Shown piece after piece: positions 1 through 9,316 of a stretch of 64,000 nt of DNA (position 1 is the stretch's first letter; every line of letters begins with the position of its first letter). The notes beneath the pieces are model-generated. The model saw only the letters and a program-made list of their open reading frames with translations, did no database searches and was not told the DNA's origin. The translations under genes and the position numbers were made by a program. Location: NCBI RefSeq assembly GCF_020379485.1, contig NC_063434.1:30575401-30639400 (forward strand), given 5' to 3'. The DNA is from Brassica napus. Taxonomy: Eukaryota > Streptophyta > Magnoliopsida > Brassicales > Brassicaceae.

Positions 1-263
1 ATATTCAGAGTGATTAGTGGACTAATTCATTGATTGGGATTGATACCTTCCATTTTACTACATTAACACCAGTATAGCAAAATATAGCAAAAGTTACTCA
101 TTGTTTCATGGAAACAAGATCCAACAACTACAAATCTTTGCAAGCAAAGACACATAGTAAATAAAAGGTTTTTTTTGTTATCAAAAACTGTCATGCTCAA
201 CGTTGCTGTCTGTGAAGACAAGAACTCGACAATGGTCTTGACAACATTTTCGTTGCTGAAAAC

Positions 264-503
264 CTAATGTCCCCGAGAATCTACCATTTGCCAGTGGGTG
301 AATTTCAAGAAGATTCTTCTTGCAACAAAGAACTTGGTTACTAGATAACCCAACTTGGATACAAACCAATGTGATTTCTTCCCTAACCAACGGAAGAAAC
401 CATTCCAGATGTTTTCTTGGATGGCCTGAGTCTCTTCAGCAAAGGTCTTCTCCTTCTTGTCACCTCCATCCGAACCACCATCAGAAGCACCGTCACTCTT
501 CAT
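264..503 (-). CDS. Small hypothetical protein (79 aa), possibly the last exon of a longer gene
   Basis: I do not recognise this product. The reading frame starts at an ATG complementary to 501–503 and ends at 264, giving 79 residues. The N-terminus is rich in Ser, Asp and Gly (SDGASDGGSDGGDKK). An amphipathic, aromatic-rich C-terminal half with several Trp and Phe residues follows. The frame stays open upstream to about 602, and a pyrimidine-rich stretch followed by CAG lies at about 535–545, so this may be the terminal exon of a gene whose upstream exons I cannot place. There is no clear signal peptide. Real coding status is uncertain. Confidence 0.4.
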   Translation of the reverse strand: MKSDGASDGGSDGGDKKEKTFAEETQAIQENIWNGFFRWLGKKSHWFVSKLGYLVTKFFVARRIFLKFTHWQMVDSRGH

Positions 504-660
504 GATTTCCTTCCCTACAGTAAGTTTCTGTGAACACATCTGCAAAAATGACTCAAACTCAATCAAACCAGACAGCATAAACCAGCAGTAGCATAAAATC
601 ATTTGCTTTGAATCATAGAATCATTTGCTTTGAATCATGGAATCATTTGCATTCACAATA

Positions 661-1715
661 AGCTCACATGTTTGATAATCAAAATTGATTAGAGATTTTT
701 GGATTGTACAAATACTACACACTATCACTTTAAATTTTTTTTTTTTAAGTTACCATTGATAGGAATAGTATGCTATCATCTATACAATATGTATAATAGT
801 GAATACTTATATACATATGTATAAATTGGATGTATTTTACAATTTTAGTTAAAATATAGCAACCTTATGTTTATTTATCTATTTCTGGTTCCACTTAAAA
901 AAACAAACTCAAATATCAATAAATTCAACTTTCAGAATTCTCTTTCCCAATTTATAGATATTTGAAACCAACTTGCCAACTAAGGAAGGATTATAGGTAA
1001 AATAATTTTAGAAGAATTATAAAATTTTGAAATTTCATTGTTATTAGTTTATGAATTTTAAAAATCTAAATAAATTTTATTGTATTAGGATGATAATTTT
1101 TAGTTTCATTCGCAAACCTTTGCTATTGAAAAAGTTTACTTATCATGGATTCAACAATTCTATTAATATCTAATGTTATTGGAATATAAATTCTCTTTAT
1201 TTATACTCGTAAGACAATTTTAGAATATTTTGTGTACCCATAAGATTCTCAAAATATATGTAATGAAATACACACATATCAAACGATTTAAGAACTAATC
1301 TAAGGGATTAGTTTCAGCAATATTAAGGCTAAACTATTAGTGCAATGTGTTGGTTTATTATTCCCTATTGTTTTTAGAAGGAACAAATGAATCTATAAAT
1401 GTATTCTGAGTAAAATAGAAATTCAGGAATGTTCAATTGTATAAATACATTTGCTTCGATAAAAGTGAAATGGTATTGCGCCTTTAGTGTATTCCTTGGA
1501 TGCAAACTGAAGGCAAGGTAACCGAAGATGTTAATCTACTTGCTGCAGCTTAGAGCTCAGATTTGATATTTTCCCATTTGTTCTATCAAATCTGGAATAG
1601 CTTTTGAAGATGTTTTCTCTTGGTTTGAAACTCCAGACAATGCCTTGTTTGTTCTCCAATAAGCTTTTATGGTTTTCAATAGATGATTTTTCATCATAAA
1701 GTAGTTTCCGATTCA
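661..1715. other. AT-rich intergenic stretch
   Basis: I see no gene here. The stretch is AT-rich with many short stops in all frames. The 61-codon minus-strand frame ending at 1531 has no recognisable composition or motif and is not supported. Confidence 0.6.
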
Positions 1716-2153
1716 TCTATATTATTAAAACTGAAGTACATTTGAGAGTTGTTTGGAAACTTGGATAATAGTATAAATGAGAATTGTTTGGAAACATTGA
1801 TAGTAGTATAAATGAGAATTGTTTGGAAACATGGATAGCAGTAGAAAATAATACTTGCTTATCTTAATTGATTTTTTAAAAGATTTTTATTATATTGTTA
1901 ATCAATTCTAACTCTTCATCTATTATATTTACTATCTATATTATTAAAACTGAAGTACATTTGAGAGTTGTTTGGAAACTTGGATAATAGTATAAATGAG
2001 AATTGTTTGGAAACATGGATAGTAGTATAAATGAGAATTGTTTGGAAACATGGATAGCAGTAGAAAATAATACTTGCTTATCTTAATTGATTTTTTAAAA
2101 GATTTTTATTATATTGTTAATCAATTCTAACTCTTCATTTATTATATTTACTA
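1716..2153 (+). repeat. Two 219-bp direct repeats at the Helitron 5' end
   Basis: Copy 1 (1716–1934) and copy 2 (1935–2153) read almost identically, both starting TCTATATTATTAAAACTGAA. I see two substitution sites between them. Nested inside are two or three units of roughly 35 bp with the core aatgagaattgtttggaaac. Confidence 0.9.
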
Positions 2154-3274
2154 AATAAGTTAATATCATTTATTACAGAAGTACAAAACAAAATTTATTT
2201 GTTTTCAATTTTTATTTTATCTTTTACATTCATTTTTCTCAATTTTAATTATTTCTATACAAAATTCAAATCAAAATAATAATTTAAAATTAATTTATAT
2301 AAATAATTGATTCAAATATATATATATTTTAAAAAATTTACTAAAATATTTTCCAATAACCATTTAAAAAATATTTTCACTATATATAAGAAAAATACAA
2401 TACATAACTTAATTAAAAACACCAACTTAAATTATGGTTTTTATATTTCATATTAAGTTTATAAATATAATATATGTGATTATTTATATGATGGTATGTA
2501 TAAAATAATATTAATTATATGATTACTTATATTATGGTACATATAAAATATGATTAATTATATGATGACATATATATGATATATAATAGTGACATGAAAA
2601 ACAAAACTTATTTGTTTTCAATTTTTTTATTTTATCTTTTACATTCATTTTCTCACTTTTTAACTATCTCATTAATTATATTTACTATAATATTTTGTCA
2701 GGATTATTTACATATTAACTATAATAATTCGACATATTTGAATGAAACCACTCTATTTGTGATAAGAATTCAAAATGGTTAACAATTTTTTTTATTTACT
2801 TATGTATCGGTTAGACATGGACATTCGGATAACTATTCAGCTACGAGTTATTTCTGTGGGTTATCATGCTTTTTGAGTTTTGAAACTAGACTTCATTTCG
2901 GTATTATAAATTTTCATGTGTGTTTCGAATCGGGTCCAGATGAATTCAGTCTTGATATATACAAACCTACAAATATCCAAAAACTAATGTATTTGACGCC
3001 GGTACGGATATTTGTATGAAAAGTAAGAATATTAACAGATTCAATTCGGGTATGTTGAATTCAAATTAAACTAAAAATAACCAAATAACCAAAAGTAATC
3101 ATATTACTCTATTTGATTCAGGTTCGATTATGATGTATAGAAATCTAAAAGTATTTATGCAATTAATTATATTATGATACATATAAAATATATAATACTA
3201 ATCATAAAAATAAAATATCGATTTATAAGAAAGTAAAAATTAACACCCGCACGGGCGTGCGGGTCAATTTCTAG
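1716..3274 (+). mobile_element. Non-autonomous Helitron, 1559 bp, both ends intact
   Basis: The element starts with TC (TCTATATTATTAAAAC, 1716 on) and ends in CTAG at 3271–3274. About 10 bases before the end is a GC-rich hairpin, cccgcacg-gg-cgtgcggg, at 3246–3263. The flanking bases are A (1715) and T (3275), as expected for insertion between A and T with no target duplication. The interior is very AT-rich and encodes no Rep/helicase, so it is non-autonomous. The first 219 bases are tandemly duplicated (1716–1934 and 1935–2153, differing at about two positions), so there are two potential 5' ends. Each copy contains shorter tandem units of about 35 bp (gagaattgtttggaaac). Confidence 0.88.
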
Positions 3275-3354
3275 TAAACTTATTAAAGATACAATGCTAA
3301 TTCAATTAAAAAGCATAATAAATAATACAGATCCTTTTATAAAACTATAAAAAC

Positions 3355-4866
3355 TCAGGAAATTCTGATGACCACTTTGTTCTTCTTGCCTGAAGAGAGA
3401 ACAAGACCTTTCCCTTCAACAATATCTTCTTCTTCAACTCTCTTATTCTCATTATCAACTCTCTCATTGTTCATATAAACCCCACCTTGCTTCAACGTTC
3501 TCCTCGCTGCAGACTTGCTCTCAAACAACCCCGCAGAAACAGACACATCCACAATGGAAACACCCGAGACTCTATCAATAGGCAGTGAGCAAGTTGGTAT
3601 ATCCTCTGCAATTCTCTCAATCAAGTTCCAGTCAAGCTTTGTCTCTGCTCCTGGTCTTAAAGCCTCTGTTGCTTTGATGGCTTCCTTCAAACCCTCTTCG
3701 CCATGCACAAATCTGGTTACTTCTTCAGCAAGTTTCATTTGCGCTGAGTTAGGGACATAACCAGGCCTCCTCATTTCATCTTCCACCATCTTTATCTCAT
3801 CCAAACTCAGGAAAGTTAACGTCTTCAAGAAGCGTATGACATCAACGTCTGGAACCGAGAAGAAGTACTGATAGAACTTATAAGGTGATAGCATGGAAGG
3901 AGATAGCCAGATGGCTCCATCTTCCGATTTTCCAAACTTCGTCCCGTCGTTTTTCAGCAGGAGAGGAAACGTTAGCCCGTAAGCAGCGTCTTCAGTCTGG
4001 AGAATCTTACGGATCAGATCAGTTCCAGCTGTTATGTTACCCCACTGATCACTCCCACCTATCTGAACATTGACCCCTTCCTTGTCAAACAAGTGAACAA
4101 AGTCATAGCCTTGCAGTAACTGATAGCTGAACTCGGTGTAGCTCATCCCCTGCTCTGATTCCAATCTCTTCTTCACGCTCTCCTTCGCCATCATTACTCC
4201 AACCCTCGCAAACCGACCAACCTTTTTCAGAAAGTCCAACATGGTCATATCTTTCCACCAGTCATAGTTATTAAAAATCACATAAGAGCTAGCATTGCCA
4301 CCAAGAATCTTGACGAGGATGTTTTTAATCCCGGCGATGTTTTTCTCCAATGTAAGGGCGTCAAGCTCAGGTCTTTCTAGGCTTTTACCAGATGGGTCAC
4401 CAACCCGTCCAGTGGCGCCACCGATCAAACCAACGGCTTGATGTCCACATCTCTGGAACCAAGAAAGGACAATGATACCAAGCAGGTTACCCAAGTGTAA
4501 ACTCTCAGCCGTTGGATCAAACCCGCAGTAGACTTTTAGAGGAGCTACGTTGGGATCAGAACAAGCAGACCTGAGATTCTCGCTGGTGACTGACTCCAGG
4601 AGTCCTCTCTCTTGGAGTATATCGACTACATTAGGGCGAGAAACAGCTTGAACTTCTGTCTCAAGAGTTGAACACTTAACAGGTGAGAACAGAGGAGTTG
4701 TAGACGTGGAGAAAAGGTGATGAATTTGGTGCCTTCTGAAGAAAGTAGTGGAGGATTTCTCAGGAAAACTGAGTAAAGAAGCCACACGCAAGGGAGATAA
4801 GAAGGTTTTTGAACAAATAGGGATGAGACTCCTTGAAGCAAGCGTCATTCCTGTTGTATATGCCAT
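3355..4866 (-). CDS. EMB2768: Organellar (bacterial-type) tyrosyl-tRNA synthetase
   Basis: This single-exon gene encodes 503 residues. The product charges tRNA-Tyr with tyrosine in chloroplasts and mitochondria. The first 70 or so residues are rich in Ser, Arg and Thr and lack the family core, as expected of a dual-targeting transit peptide. The class I signature HIGH appears as HLGN near residue 122 (AESLHLGNLLG), and the KMSKS loop as KFGKS near residue 309. The tyrosine-binding region QGYDF and GGSDQWGN are present. The last 65 residues form an S4-type RNA-binding domain (AARRTLKQGGVYMNNERV). Length matches the plant family, and the frame is intact. The Arabidopsis counterpart, from memory At3g02660, is an embryo-defective gene. 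The gene is transcribed away from the EamA gene at 5655. Confidence 0.93.
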   Translation of the reverse strand: MAYTTGMTLASRSLIPICSKTFLSPLRVASLLSFPEKSSTTFFRRHQIHHLFSTSTTPLFSPVKCSTLETEVQAVSRPNVVDILQERGLLESVTSENLRSACSDPNVAPLKVYCGFDPTAESLHLGNLLGIIVLSWFQRCGHQAVGLIGGATGRVGDPSGKSLERPELDALTLEKNIAGIKNILVKILGGNASSYVIFNNYDWWKDMTMLDFLKKVGRFARVGVMMAKESVKKRLESEQGMSYTEFSYQLLQGYDFVHLFDKEGVNVQIGGSDQWGNITAGTDLIRKILQTEDAAYGLTFPLLLKNDGTKFGKSEDGAIWLSPSMLSPYKFYQYFFSVPDVDVIRFLKTLTFLSLDEIKMVEDEMRRPGYVPNSAQMKLAEEVTRFVHGEEGLKEAIKATEALRPGAETKLDWNLIERIAEDIPTCSLPIDRVSGVSIVDVSVSAGLFESKSAARRTLKQGGVYMNNERVDNENKRVEEEDIVEGKGLVLSSGKKNKVVIRIS

Positions 4867-4936
4867 AGGTTTATCATATGATGATGATACCTTTCTTGAA
4901 CAGAGGAGCTGTTACCTACAACTAAACATTAAATAG

Positions 4937-5654
4937 AAACACCATCAGCTAAAAAAATGGTGAATTAACGATCTCTGTGCAAGTAACTAGACTATTTGAT
5001 TTGATAGGGAAACAAAGCTAGCTGCAAAAAAAAAACAATTCTCAGGCAGTCAATTTGACGAACACCTTATGGGCATAGACAATACAGTCCCACATTACTC
5101 CATGAAAACCTGGGAACACTATCGTTCAATCTCCAAAACTGTAAAAAAAATTCAAAGGAATCCCAAAAGATTACACCAAGAAGTATAAAGGAATCATCAT
5201 TGCATCTCACACTGTCACACACTAATGCATTCCAAGAACAGAGCCAAAGAAACTACTTGAGAGGAACGAACAAATTAATATATATATATTGCATAACACA
5301 CACCTAAAATGGATAAAGAATCAAACTTTGAGAAGCAAAGTGCTTACTGGTTTTGTAGCTCTGGGAATGGATTTTGTTTTCTACCTTTGCTTTGCTACAC
5401 ACAATGCTTTGAGAAACATGATAAACCGATTAATCTCCGGTCTAAATTCAGACATACTAAACCGGTCTGCTTTTTTAAAATTTAATTTTGTCGTTCCACT
5501 GAGTGAATAAAATATTTATTTACATGTTTCTCTGATGAAAATAAAAATTGGATATTTTCTCAAAAAAAAAAAAAAAACATGTGGTCGTTACTTGTCTGTT
5601 AAACTCGAAAAGAACCAAACTTTTATCCTCTCTCTCTCTCTTCTTCAGCTTACA
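4937..5654. other. Divergent promoter region between TyrRS and the EamA gene
   Basis: This 0.7-kb stretch lies between two genes transcribed outward. It has a short AT run (5277–5291), an A-tract at 5563–5577 and a CT-rich 5' leader (about 5628–5650) just before the EamA start codon. I see no further gene. Confidence 0.5.
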
Positions 5655-7400
5655 ATGGAGTGGCCATGGTCAGCCATCGCCTCTTCTCCCTCTCCTCCTT
5701 ATTCTTCTAGATGCTTCTTTACATCTCCCAACTCTTGCTTGTCTCTTACTAGACGAGCGAATTTGAACTCTTCGATTAAACCTTTGCGACACATCGGATT
5801 CGACTCGAAGCATCATACTCTGATCACCAAACGTCGAGTCCATGGAGACTCCATCGTCCGGAGAAGCACCACGAGCAGCAAAAACGCAGAGGAGATCGAG
5901 TCCTCTGTAGAGTGCGTGGGAATGGGATCAGACGTGGAGTGCGTCTACACCGGAGGAGAAGAAGACGAGGAGGAGGAGAATCGGAGCTCCGGAATCTTGA
6001 GCGGAGGAGACGGATCGTTGCTCGAATGGGCGGTTCTGATCTCGCCATTCTTTTTCTGGGGAACGGCGATGGTGGCGATGAAGGAAGTGTTGCCGATAAC
6101 CGGTCCTTTTTTTGTCGCTGCGTTCCGGTTAATTCCGGCCGGTTTGTTGTTGGTTGCGTTTGCGGTTTACAGAGGGAGGCCTTTGCCTAAGGGGTTCGAT
6201 GCTTGGCTCTCTATTGCTCTCTTTGCTCTTGTGGACGCTACTTGTTTCCAGGTCTGCCTTATTAAGTATTGTCTGAACAATAATAATAATAATACTAATA
6301 ATGATAATAATAATTATTATAATAATGGTGATGGTTCAGGGATTTCTTGCTCAAGGATTACAGAGGACTTCTGCTGGTTTAGGAAGTGTAAGGAAGCTCT
6401 CTCTCTTTGCTACCTTGTTCTCTTGTCCTGAGATGACTAAAAGGTTGAGACTTTCCTTTGGTGTAGGTTATAATTGATTCACAGCCACTGACTGTAGCTG
6501 TATTAGCATCTTTCTTATTTGGTGAGTCCATTGGAATAGTGAGAGCTGGAGGTTTGCTTCTTGGAGTTGCTGGACTTTTGCTTCTTGAGGTATACCATTT
6601 TACTAATCAAGACCGAGCTGGTAGCGTGATAGTGTTGTTACAAGTTGAGGATAAGTCTGGTTTACTACAGGTTCCATCAGTTACCTCAGATGGTAATAGC
6701 TTTTCTTTGTGGGGAAGTGGAGAGTGGTGGATGCTTCTTGCAGCTCAGAGTATGGCTATTGGTACCGTGATGGTTCGATGGGTTTCAAAATACTCTGATC
6801 CAATTATGGCAACCGGCTGGGTAATGATGTTTTGTCCTTGTCTCTCAGAGTTATCCTTACAGGAACTAAACTGAACATGTCCTAAACTTTATCTGCAGCA
6901 TATGGTTATCGGTGGCCTTCCTCTTCTGGCGATATCAGTTATAAACCAGGACCCGGTTTTCAACGGCAGTCTTCAAGAGCTATCCACAAATGATATCATA
7001 GCACTTCTCTACACATCTATATTTGGCAGTGCGGTTAGCTACGGTGTTTACTTCTACAGCGCTACTAAAGGTTCTATTTTGCTGCCTTCTCTTGATAGTA
7101 TATGGCTGCTTTATGTTTCAGGTCTTTGATGCTTTTATAATGACTCTCTCTCTCTCTCTCTCTTTGCAGGAAGCTTGACTAAACTCAGCTCACTCACCTT
7201 TTTGACACCAATGTTTGCATCAATCTTTGGGTAAGGCCACATGGTTCTTTCTTATCAGTCTTTGGATCGTATTCTGATATGTTTGGTTCTGAAACAGGTA
7301 TCTGTACCTTGATGAGACTTTCTCCTCGTTGCAACTGGTCGGAGCAGCCGTCACTTTGGTCGCTATATACTTGGTCAACTTTCCAGAAGGCAACGACTGA
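5655..7400 (+). CDS. EamA/DMT-family multispanning transporter, probably plastid
   Basis: Seven exons: 5655–6251, 6340–6387, 6467–6589, 6671–6820, 6899–7070, 7170–7230 and 7298–7400. They join in frame to 417 residues. The first 115 residues are Ser/Arg-rich then acidic (GGEEDEEEEN), like a plastid transit peptide plus linker. About ten hydrophobic segments follow. The first EamA repeat starts at WAVLISPFFFWGTAMVAMKE, and the second at SGEWWMLLAAQSMAIGTVMV and runs to LVGAAVTLVAIYLVNFPE. These are drug/metabolite-transporter carriers, and the substrate is unknown. I chose ATG 5655 because the in-frame upstream stretch is leader-like with an A-tract. Intron 1 contains an imperfect AAT repeat. 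The Arabidopsis match, from memory, is At3g02690. Confidence 0.9.
6279..6330 (+). repeat. Imperfect AAT/AATGAT microsatellite in EamA intron 1
   Basis: Repeated aat units with aatgat variants occupy the middle of the first intron. They are a likely length-polymorphic marker, and I see no coding effect. Confidence 0.8.
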
Positions 7401-7651
7401 TACACTCTCAAGTTTTCAAAGCTTCTTATGAATGTTAAAACATCATTACGTTCGATTATATTTGTATATATAGTTAAGTGAACAATCATTAGTCCAGTAA
7501 ACACCTTTAATTAAGGTTTCATCATATTAACATAAGAAATATAGTTGCACAATTCGATACAACAGAAAGCATATGATCTTAGTTCACAAGAATTACAATC
7601 AGAGTTCGATCATAGTCCCAAGCACAGACCAGTCGTCTGCGTAATTCCCGG

Positions 7652-9024
7652 TTAACTCGTCTTTTTCTCCTCCGGTTTAGTTTCCATCCCAGCCATATCA
7701 GCAACTAGTCTCTCCTCCGGTTTAGTTTCCATTCCAGCCATATCAGTAACTAGTCTCTCCTCCGGTTTAGTTTCCATCCCAGCCAGATCATCCATATCAG
7801 CAACTAGTCTCTCCACAGGCACCTTGCTCACATCCCATCGCATGCCAATGTCTGAAACCAAACGACTGGCGCAGTACATCCCATATCCCGCCACAGCCAA
7901 ACTACCAAACCCCGCTACAAACCTGAGTGGCGAAGAGAGCACAACGCTGGCAGCTGCAACAATCGAAGCGGCTTGACCGCTCCTTCCCACGTCAGTGTTC
8001 GCCACCAGCAAACCAGTTTTGCAATAGATGGCGAAATCCTCGCAGTTGTTCTTGAAAACATTGTAAACGCCGAAACCGTTTCGCAAGAGGAAGTTCGCAC
8101 GGTGGATGACTTCTTCCGGAGGATCCGAAGCTCCTATTGTGCAAGTGCCGCCTCGAGGCTTGGCGAGAAAGATAGCGGGAGAGACACTGTACTCGAAGAC
8201 GTAGAGATCACCTCCAGCGAGGAAGCAGTCGAGACAGGAAGAGATCACACCACCAACCTTGGTTCTATCACCACAGTTAGGACACGGGGTGTCCCCGTGA
8301 TTAAGGGATGAACTGACAATGAGATTGTCTAAGAAAGTCCCGGTTCCAGTCTCTTGACCATCCCCACGAGTGAAATGGTTGACTTGTCCTTCACCCACAT
8401 AGATTCCTACAAATCACACACACATCACAAAGAAGAAAAGCTCCCAAAACGATCTTATTAGTCTAAAGCAACACTTTTATCTATAAACATAATGATTCCA
8501 AGGGGAAGTTAAATAAGACTGCGCCAAAAACAATATAGCATGAGCAAAACTTCAAACTTGTTCCTCTTAACACACTAGGATTCACTTCAGGCCTATTCAT
8601 CTAAATACACACAGCTAAATGGACTCCAAATCATAGCATCGTTGGAGTCTACAGAATGAGCTATGAGCCTTGAGCCTCATCGAGTCTAAAACAACAAAAG
8701 AGAAGTTAGCTATACCATTCACATTCCCTTACAATGATCAAAGGATCACTTTAACATTCATATCAACGAATCGAATCAGAAAGTTCATATAACTATTCTT
8801 CCCCCAAATTTGAAAAGCTTTCGCGAATCTCATCACTTAATCTACAATTGACGCAGCTACAGTTTCAATTGGATCATTTAGCATGTAGTACATTGTACGC
8901 ATCTGTAACGAAAGAGAGAGATCGTGATACCGTGATGAGCGTAGACATAGGCCTGACGCCATGAATAGATGTGATCGCCTGGTTTCACTTCATCTCTGGC
9001 AATCTTGTTGGATAGAAACCCCAT
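7652..9024 (-). CDS. NC-domain (LRAT/NlpC-P60-like) protein
   Basis: Two exons, 8931–9024 (ATG at 9024) and 7652–8406, encode 282 residues. The protein belongs to the LRAT-like NC family of circularly permuted papain-fold proteins. Visible family features are the HHGIYVGEGQVNHF motif, spanning the exon junction, with the catalytic His, and NNCEDFAIYC with the catalytic Cys. CPNCG and CLDCFLAGG Cys clusters are also present. A hydrophobic stretch around residues 185–225 (AASIVAAASVVLSSPLRFVAGFG) may anchor it to membranes. The biochemical role in plants is not established. The C-terminal 50 residues are an odd array of three MAGMETKPEERLV units. From memory the Arabidopsis counterpart is At3g02700. 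The 5' end lies about 290 bp from the divergent ARM-repeat gene. Confidence 0.88.
7661..7825 (-). repeat. 45-bp coding tandem repeat, three units
   Basis: The 3' end of the NC-domain gene carries three near-identical 45-bp units encoding (E)ERLV-DMAGMETKP. The 5'-most unit has an extra Asp-Asp-Leu. The array keeps the frame open to the stop codon. Confidence 0.85.
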
Positions 9025-9316
9025 TCTCTTCCCTTCCCCCCAAAACCTCGCCGCCGACGAACAGAGAATCAGAAACTATTAGGGATTACGCGACGGCGGA
9101 GACGGAGAGGGAGAGAGAAAGCGATCGTACTTTGCTTTGTGTGTGGGGCTTTTCTATTCTTTCTTCATTAAAATTTTCAAAATTATTCTTTCTTAAAACG
9201 ACACCGTTTAATAACAATATGTAGATGGGCCTTTACTAAAAAGCCCAAAGCCCATTAACTTCCACTCTCTTAAATAAAAAACTCTTGTTAGAGATTTTCA
9301 CTCTAGCTAGTTAGCC

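Noticed and set aside
1531..1716. Minus-strand 61-codon frame
   Set aside because: No homology recognised. It ends exactly at the Helitron insertion site by chance and has no gene structure.
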